Source of the DNA: Prorocentrum cordatum
Lineage: Eukaryota > Sar > Dinophyceae > Prorocentrales > Prorocentraceae
Direction: 5' to 3'
NCBI GenBank assembly: GCA_963575745.1
Contig: CAUYUJ010006335.1
Location: 1,102,393-1,166,392, forward strand
DNA: 64,000 nucleotides
In this document: piece by piece, positions 52,648 to 62,838 of the stretch
Position numbering within the stretch: the stretch's first letter is position 1
Layout of the letters: the number at the start of each line of letters is the position of its first letter
Program-made: the position numbers and the translations under genes
Notes under the pieces: generated by a model
What the model saw: the letters and a program-made list of their open reading frames with translations, nothing else
Told to the model about the DNA's origin: nothing
The model's database searches: none

Positions 52648-54051
52648 TTGGGCCCCAACTTGTACATTCTGGGGCCTTCTCGTCTTAAGTGCCCGCTGGT
52701 GCTGCTGCTGTTGGTCGGTGTCCTCCCCCTTGTCCTCCTCTTTTTCTTTTTTGCCCTTCCTCTCCCCGCTAGGCGTTTCGGGCTCGAGCGTTTCTCGAGC
52801 CTTGCAGGGGTCTTCTTCGAAACGCCAGCAGTCCCTGCGAGCCATGGGAGTTCGGCGGTGCTGATGAGTGGCGAGTTCACCGGGGGTGCGAAGCTGAAGT
52901 CCGACGGCGCCCTTTTCGTGGTACTGGTCGATGCCGATGTCGCCAGCTGGCGCTCCGAGGTGTTTGCCGCGCAGGACTCGCACGCGATCGTGGACCTGGA
53001 TGTGATTGAGGCCCCGGTGGTGTTCAAGGGCTTCGAAATGCTCCAGGACCTGGAGGTGAGCGCCGTCATCGTCGACTACCTGGAGGTGAACGGCGTGATA
53101 TGCGAGTGCCTGAAGGTGACCGACCTGTTTTGCGAGTGCATGGAGGTGACCGTCCCGACCCTCGTGTGCCTGGAGGTACCCGTCGGCATCTGCGAGTGCA
53201 TAGAGGTACCCATCGTCATGGTCGAGTGCGAGAAGGTGATGGACGTGACCCTAGGCCTGGAGGACATAGTGGGCCTGGAGGAGATGCAGGGCCTGGCGGT
53301 GGTCACGGGCCTCGATGCGTCCGTCGGTGTTCCAGGGCCTGGAGGTGACCATCGTAATCTTCGTGTGTCTGGGGTTGACCATCAATGTTCTCGCGTGCTC
53401 AAAGATGACCGTCGTCTTTGTCGTGTGCTTGGGAATGATCGTGCACATGGTGGACCGCAGCCTGGGCCCCCCCAGCTCCCTGGCGAGGTTGGAGGTGACA
53501 GCCGTCGGCTTCGGGCGTGCGGAGGTGCCCTTCGTGATCCAGGGCCTGGACGTGGTAGGGGGCTTCGGCGTGGGCGATGGCCTGGTGGCGATCAAGGGCC
53601 TGGAGGTGTTCGAGGGCGCTTGAGTGGCCATCGTGTTCTTCGTGCTCCGGGAGGTGGCCGTCGTCTTTTTCGCGAGCCAGGAGTTCGTCAGCTCCGAGTG
53701 CCTGGAGGTGACCGTCGTGATCTTCGCGCGCCTGGAGTTGACCGTCGATCCTGTCGGATGCCTGGAGGCGCCCGTGCCGTAGGTAGGCGCCGTGGGCATT
53801 CTGTCATTGCACTGTCAGGCCTCCATCCTTATTGTAGGAACGAGGATGAGAGGACGTCCCGCTCGTCTAGGCGGGGTGTGCATGTTCTATGCTATGCTGC
53901 GCAGACGCCTCCGCCTGTTGATGCGTCCAGGCCCGCGTCGTCGCAGCAACGCTCAGGCCTCTCTGCCCTCCCTCAGAACGAGAGGATGGCGGCTTTGCTT
54001 GCGAGAGTGCAGGCCCGTGAAGCGGCATCGAAGGATGCCAGCGCTGGCTAA
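52648..54051 (+). CDS. Hypothetical ORF, 467 codons, with 30-bp minisatellite
   Basis: Not recognised. The N-terminus has a long hydrophobic run (LVLLLLVGVLPLVLLFFFF, residues about 17-36) that could be a signal anchor. Residues 70-130 look like a normal acidic domain (FTGGAKLKSDGALFVVLVD). Then a 10-residue repeat (CLEVPVGICECIEV type) follows from about residue 130. After about 53320 the repeat shifts frame and reads as Gly/Arg-rich, so the real product, if any, is interrupted there. The opposite strand is also open. I give moderate weight to the first 220 codons only. Confidence 0.3.
   Translation: MGPNLYILGPSRLKCPLVLLLLVGVLPLVLLFFFFALPLPARRFGLERFSSLAGVFFETPAVPASHGSSAVLMSGEFTGGAKLKSDGALFVVLVDADVASWRSEVFAAQDSHAIVDLDVIEAPVVFKGFEMLQDLEVSAVIVDYLEVNGVICECLKVTDLFCECMEVTVPTLVCLEVPVGICECIEVPIVMVECEKVMDVTLGLEDIVGLEEMQGLAVVTGLDASVGVPGPGGDHRNLRVSGVDHQCSRVLKDDRRLCRVLGNDRAHGGPQPGPPQLPGEVGGDSRRLRACGGALRDPGPGRGRGLRRGRWPGGDQGPGGVRGRLSGHRVLRAPGGGRRLFREPGVRQLRVPGGDRRDLRAPGVDRRSCRMPGGARAVGRRRGHSVIALSGLHPYCRNEDERTSRSSRRGVHVLCYAAQTPPPVDASRPASSQQRSGLSALPQNERMAALLARVQAREAASKDASAG
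53040..53780. repeat. 30-bp minisatellite (TGCCTGGAGGTGACCGTCGT type)
   Basis: About two dozen degenerate 30-bp units, such as GTGCCTGGAGGTGACCGTCG and variants ending CTTCGTG. The period is a multiple of three, so frames on both strands stay open. Confidence 0.85.
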
Positions 54052-54054
54052 GGC

Positions 54055-54800
54055 ATTCGTTGTGCCTCATCTGTGGCTAAACTGTTGCCGCCTCTGCTGA
54101 CTTTTCTGTCTCAAGCTAAGCGTTGCTGTTCGGGACAGATAGAGTCTATTTTCCCCCCTGGCGTGCGCTCTCCGCGCGCGCAGGCGCGCTCCTCGCGCGC
54201 AGGCGCGTGAGGCTGCAGCCGCTGCTGGCTCTTGTGTTCTCTCGCGTTGCCTGCTAGGGCAGCGCGAGGCATGCCGCTCATAGCTCAACGGTGAGCTCGT
54301 TTTGGTCTCCATGCATATGCTTTCGATTCCTAAATGCGGAGTGAATCCTGCTTGCTTCCCCAGCGGCTCTCGCGGCAATGTCCTGGTGCCTAACCGTTGG
54401 CTGGACGTGCGCGGCCCAACTGTGGGCGCGGGTTGCTGGTGGCAGCTGGCAGGGGGCGCGATGCGGCTGGGTGTTGATGCGCGGCGTGGCGGCCGTTTGC
54501 GCCCACATGCTCGTGTGGGGCTTTTCTCCCGTGGGCGACAGTGCCCAGCGGTGAGAAGGCTGTGCTTAACCTAACAAGTAGGTCAGCCAAGCACAGTCTT
54601 GTTTGTCGCACATCTGTGCGCGCATGTCGGCTAACTGTCGCCGCCCTCGGTCCTGCCCACTGGCTCGCAGAGGAAAAACTTCCTCTCCCCGCTCGTACTC
54701 CTATTCCTGCTCCTCCCTCTCCGCCTTCCTCCTCTCCCCCCCCCCCCTCTACCTCCCCCCCCCCGCCGCGTGGCCGCCTTTCCACGCGTCGCGACGCGCC
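54055..54800. other. No recognised gene
   Basis: Includes a duplicated CAGGCGCG..CGCGCGCAGG palindromic spot near 54170-54210, and C-rich runs at 54727-54770. The tRNA-like TAGCTCAACGGT at 54281 was examined and rejected. Confidence 0.3.
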
Positions 54801-54828
54801 AGTCAAGGGGGCAACAGCCGGGCCCGGG

Positions 54829-54950
54829 CATGGCGGGCCAAAGGTTGAATCCCAAGAGGGCTTGCCACGCGCTGCGGCGCGCTCGGAGGGCCCAGGGGTT
54901 CCCGCTGCTTGCGTCGACGGCAGAATCGCCGAGTTCGGCGAGGCTTTTGA
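54829..54950 (+). repeat. Partial copy of the 250-285-bp repeat
   Basis: Shares ATGGCGGGCCAAAGGTTGA, CCACGCGCTG and GTCGACGGCAGAATCGCCGA with 56092-56240. Confidence 0.7.
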
Positions 54951-55039
54951 ACGCGGCGGACAGCGAAGAATGCACGGAGACGTGAAGCGACGAATGGACG
55001 GACTTTCTGCGCTGCATCGGCAACTATCCGCAGCGCGGG

Positions 55040-55965
55040 GCGGCGGGCCGCAGCGGGCGGTGCCGCGGGGGCGCTCGGCGCGCGCTGGGGCGCCACTTCG
55101 CCTTCAAAGTGGTCTTCAGGACGCCCTGCCTGGCAGCTGGTTTTTTCTTGATGGCCGCGTGGGTGGGCGCCTCGGGCGCGGAAGAAGCGGCGGACGTGGT
55201 CGTAGGCGACGCGATGGTCACGAAGGCGTTGTGCTTGGCCGCCCAGGCGCGCAACTTGTTCTGCGCTTTGATGGGCACGTTCGGGTGGAGTGCCAGGGTG
55301 AAGTTCGTAAGCTCCGCGATGGTGTAGGACTCCGACGTGAGCTTCGTGCCGCGCCGCGCGATGGAGAGCCGGTTCTGAGCATCTTCGTTTTCACCGTCCA
55401 AGGCGTCTACGCGGGCGCGGCCGGAACCTCGAAGTCGGCAAAGAAGAAGTCTGAGAAGAAGCGCTCGTCCAGCAGCTGAATGGTGAGGTCGCCGATGTAG
55501 GTGGAAGCTTTCATGGCCGCTGCGTCCGAATTCCCGTAGGCTGCCCCCACCCAGGCCCAGCTGCGGCCCTGAGTGGGGTTCGACGCAGCCATGGGGGGAA
55601 GGAGGCTTGCCGTCTGTTTGCAGACACCTGCCGGCGGCTCGGGAGTGCACCTGCTCGAGCGCACGGGCAGTCAGGGTGCTGAGCCCGTGGCGCTTGGCGG
55701 GCTGCGTGGACTTCAAGGTGCTGCCGTCGAAGGTGATGCGGGCCCCGGCGTTCTTGTTGTGCGCTGTGTCAATCATGTCGAACGCCATGACGATGGTGTA
55801 GAGGGAGGCGTGCTGCCGCGGGCCGTCAGCGGCCGAAGTGGCCGGAGTCTTCGAGGTGTCCAGTAGCGCGTTCTTGATGGCCGACTTCGCAGGCACTGCG
55901 GAGGCCAAGGGGCGCGCGAGCCGCAAATTGTAGGTGCAGGAGCGCTTGCGGCGATGCCGATGCAA
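55040..55965 (-). pseudogene. Hypothetical protein gene, two frameshifts, next to the Helitron
   Basis: Minus strand: frame A (55965-55610) has LYTIVMAFDMIDTAHNKNAG and FDGSTLKSTQ; frame B (55640-55407) has GRSWAWVGAAYGNSDAAAM and YIGDLTIQLLDERFFSDFFF; frame A resumes with DALDGENEDAQNRLSIARRG, AELTNFTLALHPNVPI and a Lys-rich end. The pieces join in order as one protein of about 300 residues, not recognised. It lies on the same strand as the Helitron genes, about 540 bp beyond their end and between copies of the same repeat, so it may be a second cargo or accessory gene of that element (inference). Confidence 0.4.
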
Positions 55966-56009
55966 TCTCGAGCCTCAAATGGCATGAAACGGCGGCGCAG
56001 ACGTTTTTC

Positions 56010-56510
56010 CAAAATTGCACGCAAAGCCCTTAAGGGGGCGTAAGCCCGGAGCCCTACGGAGCCAGATGGGCCCCCACAACTTGCGTCGATGGGATGGCCT
56101 CTGAAAGGTTTGACCCGAAGAGGGCCCCCGAGGGCGAGGGCTATAGGGGAGTCCATGGGCACTTGTTCACTGCCACGCGCTGTGGCGGGATTGGAGAACC
56201 CAAGGGTTCCCGCAGCTTGCGTCGACGGCAGAATCGCCGAGTTCGGTCGGGAGCATGGAAGATTGGAACGGTCCTAGGGAAGTCACTTTGTCCGGCAGGC
56301 TGGCGTCTGTCTGTCTGTGACTTGTATCGGAGGGGAGCTCGCGCAGCCAGATGGGTTCCCACAGTTTGCGTAGATGGAATGGCCTGCCGAAGGTTTGACC
56401 CCAAGGGGCCCTCGTGGGTGAGGGCTGCAGGGGAGTCCATGGGCACTTAGTCACTTCCACTGAGGCATGTTGGGGCCCAGCGGAGGGTCTCAATGGGTTC
56501 CCACTGCTTG
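56010..56510 (+). repeat. 250-285-bp repeat, two units on the left of the Helitron
   Basis: Units start near 56058 and 56341 with GAGCCAGATGGG, then ATGGCCT..AAAGGTTTGACCC, GAAGAGGGCCC, GGGGAGTCCATGGGCAC and GGGTTCCCAC.GCTTGCGT. The lead-in TTTCCAAAATTGCACGCAA at 56018 also has a counterpart at 60477. Confidence 0.8.
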
Positions 56511-56569
56511 CGTGTCTGTCTGTCCGTAACCCTGTCTGCCCTTACGTTTTCGGTCTGCATGTTGAGGAA

Positions 56570-57817
56570 CTCTGGTGGCGCGCGCGGTTCGACGAAGGTG
56601 TCCGCTCGGTCGATATCGACGGAGTCTGCGCTGAAACGGTGAAATTCTGCTCGCTGGTACGTCTGCGTGAGGACATCGAGGGTCGAATCGTTGAAGGTGT
56701 CCACGATGTCGCTAGTGACTGCCAAAATCTTGCATGAAGCGCAAGCACGGGCGTCGCTGGGGTTGGGGAAGCAGAAGTCGATGGCTTGGCGGGGGTCCAG
56801 CAGGGTAGGGCACAATGCCAACTCCAGGTAGCCGGGCGCACCATCAAGTGCGTGCGTGGCGGGCGCGGCGCCGTCGCCGATGGTCTCTAGCCATGCGGCG
56901 CAGCGTTCATCTCTGCGCTGGCGGTGCTTCGTCGTCAGGGCGCACAGGTCGAAGGAGTCCCACGTAGTGGAGGAGCGCGCGCGCGCTCATGGCCGCTTGG
57001 CCGGCAGTGGCGACGTTGACGCACGACTTGCCGTTGTGTTCTGTGCATTGGTGGATGTACTTCGCTATGGTTGACTTCCCTGTGCCGGCAGCGCCGTGGG
57101 CGAAAATGAATTTGGACTGGAGAGCGTCAATGCCGGGGACTATTGCGGTCGTGGCCGCGTGCTGGCGCGGGCCCTTACGCAGGAGAGCACGCAAGTCTTG
57201 GCAGCGGAGAGCGCGGGGCGTCTCGCCGCGGCGGGCGAGGCGGCAGGCGCGGGAACAGCTAAGAAATTGAGCACCTCGGGTCGGTCCTGCGCGGCCGCGG
57301 CCATGCGCAAAGAGCGCTGCCACTCCTCGCGGGCCGTGGTGAAAGCGAGGCCTCTGTCCAAGAAGTCCTTGGGCAAGTGTTTCTCGAACTTGTTGTGCAA
57401 CGTGACTGGCGTCGCGTCGAGGTCGAGGGGGGCGACGAACGCGAATCGCAATTGGTGCGCTGTGTAGCGCAAGTCGACGAGTTCTTGGAGTACTCGGGAG
57501 GCCTCGCCATCTTTCGCGAACATGCCTGTCGCGAGCATGGCCTCCTCGCACGCGGGATATTTGCGGCCGTGGTGGCAGAGGCAATTTTGGAAGCTCTGTT
57601 TGGGGAAGTGCAGGGGCATCTGTCGGAGGTAGAAGACTTCCTTCTGGCGGGGATACTTCATCTCCAATCGACACACGGGCGGTTCACCGCGGCTCCGGAC
57701 GCACGCGTAGTTCTGGTGACTTCCAGGCGCCATGTCAACGCATTGTCGGACGGCAATGTCTTTGGGGGTGCGATGCCACCGTTGGGACAGAACTGGCCAA
57801 TCGCGCTCGGGGGGCAC
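56570..57817 (-). pseudogene. Helitron linker and helicase remnant
   Basis: Frame 57817-57140 reads GEPPVCRLEMKYPR, FYLRQMPLHFPKQSFQNCL, LATGMFAKDGEASRVLQEL and LRYTAHQLRFAFV, matching the stretch between Rep and helicase in Helitron proteins. A second frame (to 56907) has LQSKFIFAHGAAGTGKSTIA, the Walker A (motif I) of a Pif1-type helicase. Frame 56821 on reads LDPRQAIDF, CKILAVTSDIVDTFND and RAPPEFLNM, the helicase C-terminal region (A-I-L-x-x-x-N-x-x-V-D-x-x-N, P-P-E-F-L-N). Motifs II to about V, expected over roughly 250 residues, are missing between 56907 and 56821, so most of the helicase core has been deleted. Confidence 0.8.
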
Positions 57818-59582
57818 GGCGAGGTGAGTGCCGAACGCCCCAGGGAATGAAGCATCGGAAGCTCACGGGGCAGACCTTGCCGACAATGAACCGTTCGAAA
57901 TATTCGTTGTACATGCAACTCTTGAAGGGCTCATGCATGGGGCGGTAGAAGGAGCGCTGGAGCTGTGACGTGCTGTGGTCCAGCGCATATGCCTCGAAAC
58001 CTTCGGAGAATGCAACCCTGTCCTCGTCTGGAAGGTGTAGGGGTAAGCATGAAACTGTTGGGGCGCGGTCGTAGGTGGTGTACCCGAAGATTCTCCACGC
58101 GCATTCGGCGGCCACGAGGTAGCGCCCGCGGAGCCAGTCCGTAATTTCATCCACTGCTTGATCGTTTGATCCAATGGAGCACAGCGTGTGGTCCGGACCC
58201 TTGAACAGGCATTTGAATAGGTATTCGAACTGGTTGACAGACCCGGCGAATTTCACGTTTGCATGGCCGTCCCATTTCAGCAGTATTCGAGGGGAGTACT
58301 CGACGACGAGCCGATTGCAACATACGTTGCGGCGGCCGTAGGCGGGGCCATTGGACTGGCAATTAGGGCAAGTGCCATTGCACGGGCGCCGGCGATGATG
58401 CGGGTAGCCTTGTGCGTCGAGCTCGGTGGAGTCCTGGAAATGCCATGGGCAGCCTTTGAGGCATTCCTGCTCGGGGTCGTCGGGGTGGCAGGAAGCATTG
58501 CACCGATGGATCATGTGAGAGAGGACGGCTTCGCGTAGTGGGCCAGGTGTTGCATGGACCTCGCATGAGATCAAAGCGTCAATCTCGTCTGCTGTGCACG
58601 GCGGGTTGTCGACGGCGGGGGCGACGTGCGCGTGCGGCAAGCCGCGCATCTGGTATCCGATCACGCGAATGATGTACCGGCGGCGCCCGCGGAAGTCATT
58701 CTTCAAGAATGCCATCATTTCCAACAGTCTGGCGTGGAAGACGCGGACGACGACGTCTGGTCGATCAGCAGCCGATTGTACTGGAAGAAGGGCGGCACGC
58801 ATTTCAGGCCAATGCGGATTGCACGTGAGCGTGATTGAAAACGTGGGCGGCCCTCTCCGGCGAGCCAGTTCCAGACAATCGATGCGGAGTCGTCGGAGAT
58901 GGCGGGGGGAACCCGGGGCGCTGGAAAGGGGCACAACCCGAACGCCCGTGGCAGGTTGGCCAGAACTGTTGGCAAGAGTCTCGCACAGGTGACGCCAGGG
59001 TGCCCGCGTCGTTGGCTGCTCTCGGCGAAGTAAGCTCAAGCGTTCGTCCTCCCTGCGGCAGTGCATGTTCACGAGCCATTCGTTGAGCAACCGCCCGCGC
59101 GCGTGCATGTGGCTGAGGCGAAGCAGGCACTGCCGGTACCACCACATTTGATTGATGTGGCCGCCGTTGACCTGCGCATCGGGACTCCATCCGCGCCCTC
59201 CAGCAGGGAACCACAAAGGGTAGGATAATGGCTCGTAGAAAGGGTGCAGGGGGTGAAGATGCCGAGGTGCACTCGTGGAGTGCAGCCAGGATGTTGCAGT
59301 TCGCGGTTCGGCGCGACCGTTGCTTTGGGCGTCGACGATGGCGGCGAGCTCATTGATGCCAGGGCCCCCTTTGAGGTGGACAGCTGCGTCGGGGCCTGGG
59401 CGGCGCACTGCGCCTAGGCGTTTGACCTCGGTCATGAACGGATTCATGGGCAGCAGGATGCGCTCCACTTGGCGGGCCCTTTCCTGAGGGTCGACGACGA
59501 GGTAACGCACTGCTGTGGAATGTTGCGCTGAGAGGAGGCGTCGGTACATGGTGCCGTGCATGCGCAAATTTGAAGGGCGCAA
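57735..59582 (-). pseudogene. Helitron Rep (HUH endonuclease) domain, 615-codon open stretch
   Basis: Hallmarks in order: MHGTMYRRLLSAQHSTAVRY, VVDPQERARQVERILL, PTFSITLTCNPHWPEMRAAL, DRPDVVVRVFHARLLEMM, then IGYQMRGLPHAHV with the HUH His pair, IHRCNASC, CLKGCPWHFQDSTEL, GYPHHRRRP, VVEYSPRILLKWDGHANVKF and FEYLFKCLFKGPDH. The last box carries the catalytic Tyr pair in Helitrons; here the first Tyr is present and the second is Cys (codon TGC). The enzyme would nick and join single DNA strands in rolling-circle transposition. This stretch itself is uninterrupted; the protein is broken before 59582 and after about 57850. Confidence 0.9.
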
Positions 59583-59589
59583 GTAATTA

Positions 59590-60445
59590 CCGAATCGTAG
59601 CTCTTTAGTCGGACCGGCGCTCTGGATTTTTTGTGCACTGCCAGAGCAAGAATGTTGTTGTAGCGGCGGCTCATGCTAGTGAAGCCCGTGAGGCGTGGGG
59701 CGTTCGTGGCAGGGTCGTGGAGGGGGTGCCCTTTTTGCATCGGTGGCAGGCCAGGTGGAATGGTGCACTTTGAGAAGACCAGGGGGAGGCAAAGGGAAGA
59801 AGTCGCTGAAGGAAACTGCCCATGCTCGGCGCACACGGCTCGCAAGGAAACAAATGCGCCGAACAATGGGGGCAAGTCCGAGTCATGTCGCCGACCACGA
59901 AGGGTTCGTCGTGAAGGCGCGGGCGCCCGTTCGTGGCGCACCCCCGGCAAACCCTTGCAGATCCTTGATGATCTTCGCCGAATGCGTCTCTGGGTAATGT
60001 GATGCCGCATCGGGCGCAGGTGTTTTCAAGTCGAAGGCGAGTGCGATCAGATGATTGGGGAGCGGTTCTTGCACAGTTGGTGCATATCCGAGCCGCTCGT
60101 TTGATTTGGCATTTACCAAACCGTTCCCGAGGGAGGTCGAGGTCGCAGCGGGAACAATGGAGCTCAGGGGCGCTGGGTCGGCCACGAGCAGCGGGCCGTT
60201 CGTGCACGGGCAAGGGTTGGCCGTCGCCCCCAGCACAACGTGCGTCACGTCTACGTCGGAAGTGCAGAGCTGTGAGGATTGCAGTTGCAGCGCCACTCTG
60301 GAGCCATGCTTTCGAAGCAATCTTTTGAAAGCCAGAGAACATGGGATCGTCGGAGCCCAGACGGCTACGCAGAAGGGGAGTTCGCATGACCAACGCATGG
60401 CAATGGTTCAGTTTGGCGCTGGGCTTCCCGCGTGTCGGCTGGAAC
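59590..60445 (-). pseudogene. Helitron N-terminal region with tandem zinc ribbons
   Basis: The frame up to 60681 holds two similar Cys-x2-Cys units: CSRCDLDLPRERFGK with CTNC, and CARCGITLPRDAFGE with CRGC. A third, CPHCSAHLFPCEPC and ACHRCKKG, matches the usual Helitron N-terminal zinc motif. Two frameshifts (near 59690 and 59590) separate it from a PRLTGFTSMSRRYNNILALA piece (frame 60010) and from the Rep frame. The first two units resemble Stc1-type zinc fingers, with C-x2-C, a Phe about 9 residues on and a second C-x2-C; that is inference. Residues encoded above 60445 belong to the flanking repeat. Confidence 0.65.
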
Positions 60446-60469
60446 GTTTGGAACGTTTGGGCTGGGCAA

Positions 60470-60965
60470 TTTGTTTTCCAAAAGCGCATGCAAGGCCCAA
60501 AGGGGCGTGAGCCCAAAGCCTGACGGAGCCAGATGGGTCCCCACAGCTTGCGTGGACGGCATGGCTTGTCAAAGAGTTGGCCCGAAGAGGGCCCCGTGGG
60601 TGGTGGGAGCTGATGAGGAGTCCATGGGCACCTATGCACTTCAACTGGGACATAATCGGGGTAAGCGGAAGGGGTTCCCAACGGGTTGCCGCGGCTTGCG
60701 TGGGCGGGCCGCGCGCCAGCCGACGCGCGTGTGATCTACGCGGGCCCTCTTGGGCCGTCTTGGGAGCCTCTTGGGCCGTTGCGCAGCGAACTGAAGGGCG
60801 TCCAACGTCGATGGCATGGCCTGTCAAAGGTTTGACCCGAAGAGGGCCCCGGCCGGGTGAGAGCGCACGGGAAGTCCACGGGCACTTAGTCACTTCCACT
60901 GAGACATGTCCGGGGCGAGCGGAGGGGGTTCCCAATGGGTTCCCACAGCTTGCGTGGACGGGCCG
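60470..60965 (+). repeat. 250-285-bp repeat, two units on the right of the Helitron
   Basis: Counterpart of 56010-56510: GAGCCAGATGGGT at 60526, ATGGCTTGTCAAAGAGTTGG at 60561 and a second unit near 60812, with GAGTCCATGGGCAC, CTTCCACTGAGACATGTC and GGGTTCCCACAGCTTGCGTG. Confidence 0.8.
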
Positions 60966-61074
60966 CGCGCGTGCCGACGTGTTTGCGATCTGCGCGGGCC
61001 CTCTTGGGCCGTCTTGGGGCCGTCTTGGGAGCTTCTTGGGCCGTTGTGGAGCGAACTGAAGGGCTTCCAACACC

Positions 61075-62750
61075 GTCTGGGAGCGTCGGAGACGTCGAAA
61101 TTGTAAGAGTCTGTCATGAACAAACGGAAGGTCAACGATTTTTGCTCAGCGTGTCCATCTTGGGCTTTCCTGGGGGATGCTTCGAGGCCTTTTGGGGGCA
61201 TCTTGAGGCCTCCTCGGGGCTTCTGCTGGGGGCAGTATTGGTGCGAAATGTGTGAATTTCTGGTTCGTGGTCCTTCTCTCGGGCTTCTTGGGGCCGTCCT
61301 GCGGCTGTCTTGGGCTGTCTCGGTTGCTTCTTGGGCCGTCTTGGGGTCCTCTTGGAAGCTTCTGGGGCCGCATTGGGGCGCTCTTGGGGGCTGTTGGGCG
61401 GTCTTGGAGCGTCGAAAAGTTGAAAAGGCGGGAGTGCTGACATGTGTCAAAAACCATCGTGAGATTGTTGATTTCGGCTTCTGGGTGCGCTCTCGGGAAG
61501 GCTCCTGGAAGCTCTTGGGGCATCTTGGAAGCCTGTTGGGCCGTTCTCGGCCGGTCTTGGGTGTCTTGGGGCGATTTGCAAGTGTCTCGGGGGCCATGGA
61601 AACCGCGCGGGTCCGTGGGAGTCGAACGTTCCTGGACAATTTTCGGGCATGTACGGCCGTCTGGGAGGCCTTTTGCTACGAATTGGGCCGTCTTGGTGTC
61701 CTCTTGGAAGCTTCTGGGACGGTATTGGGGCGCTCTTGGGGGCTCTTGGGCGGTCTTGGAGCGTCGAAAGCCGAAAAGGGGGGAAAGCTGAAATGTGTCC
61801 AAACGCTTCGGGAAATCGATGGTTTCGGCCTCTGGGGGCGCTCTCGGGAAGCCTCTTAGAAGCTCTCGGGGCATCTTGGAAGCTTGTTGGGCCGTTCTCT
61901 GCCCGTCTTGGGCGTCTTGGGCCGAGTTTTGGGCGTCTCGGGGGCCGTGGAAGCCGCGCGGGTGCTGGGGGTTGAACGTTCGTGGGCAATTTTCGGGTAT
62001 GTGCGGCCGTCTGGGAGGCTTTTTGGGACCGTCTTGGGCCGTCTTGGGGTCCTCCTGGAAGCTTCTGGGGCCGCATTGGGGCGCTCTTGGGCGGTCTTGG
62101 AGCGTCGAAAAGTTGAAAAGGCGGAGTGCTGACATGTGTCCAAAGCCATTGTAAAATTTATGATTTCGGCCTCTGGGTGTGCTCTCGGGAAGCCTCTTGG
62201 AAGCTCTCGGGGCATCTTGGAAGCCTGTTGGGCCGTTCTCTGTTCGTCTTGGGCGTCTTGGGGCGATTTTTGGATGTCTCGGGGGCCATGGAAGCCGCGC
62301 GGGCCCCTGGGGGTCGAACGCTTCTGGTCAATTTTCGGGTATGTGCGGTCGTCTGGGAGGCCTTTTGCGACCGTCTTGCGCAGTCTTGGGGTCCTTTTGG
62401 AAGCGTCTGGGACTGCATTGGGGCGTTATTGGAGGCTCTTGGGCGGTCTTGGAGCGTCGAAAAGTTGAAAAGGCGGGAGTGCTGACATGTGTCAAAAACC
62501 ATCGTGAGATTGTTGATTCCGGCCTCTGGGGGCGCTCTCGGGAAGCCTCGTGGAAGCTCTTGGGGCATCTTGGAAGCTTGTTGGGCCGTTCTCTGTTCGT
62601 CTTGGGCGTCTTGGGCCGAGTTTTGGGTGTCTCGGGGGCTCTGGAAGCCGCGCGGGCCCCCGGCGGTAAAACGTTCCTGGGCAATTTTCGGGTATGTACG
62701 GCAGTCTGGGAAGCCTTTTCGGGTATGTACGGCAGTCTGGGAAGACCCAC
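61075..62750 (+). repeat. 341-352-bp tandem satellite, four full units
   Basis: GGTCTTGGAGCGTCGAAA marks unit starts at 61400, 61752, 62093 and 62445 (spacings 352, 341 and 352); a diverged unit precedes them. Each unit has GACATGTGTC, TCTGGG.GCGCTCTCGGGAAG, GGCATCTTGGAAGC.TGTTGG, CCATGGAAGCCGCGCGGG, CAATTTTCGGG and TCTGGGGCCGCATTGGGGCG. Long frames on both strands come from the array. The filler is the CTTGGGGCC-type repeat, inverted relative to that in the 342-bp satellite at 42 kb. Confidence 0.9.
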
Positions 62751-62811
62751 TGAATTTGGTGATGCCCATCCCATGGGGGGGGGGTCCCGTGTCATGTAAT
62801 AAGGATAAGGA

Positions 62812-62838
62812 ATATATACATATATATATATATATGTA
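62812..62838. repeat. (TA)n microsatellite
   Basis: A short TATATATACATATATATA run after the satellite. Confidence 0.9.

Larger units (their letters stand above)
56510..60445 (-). mobile_element. Decayed Helitron (rolling-circle transposon)
   Basis: Minus-strand RepHel protein in pieces: N-terminal zinc ribbons (60250-59860), HUH Rep domain (59582-57850), a linker, then a helicase with motif I (near 57080) and its C-terminal part (56821-56570) but not the motifs between them. At least four frameshifts. Helitron ends (5' TC, 3' hairpin and CTRR) could not be located. Copies of a 250-285-bp repeat abut both sides. Confidence 0.85.

Noticed and set aside
53040-53780. CRISPR-like array of 30-bp repeats
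   Set aside because: Units are contiguous and degenerate with no spacers, in a eukaryotic context; it is a minisatellite.
54275-54345. tRNA-like TAGCTCAACGGT with TTCGATTCC downstream
   Set aside because: Acceptor, anticodon and T stems do not pair.
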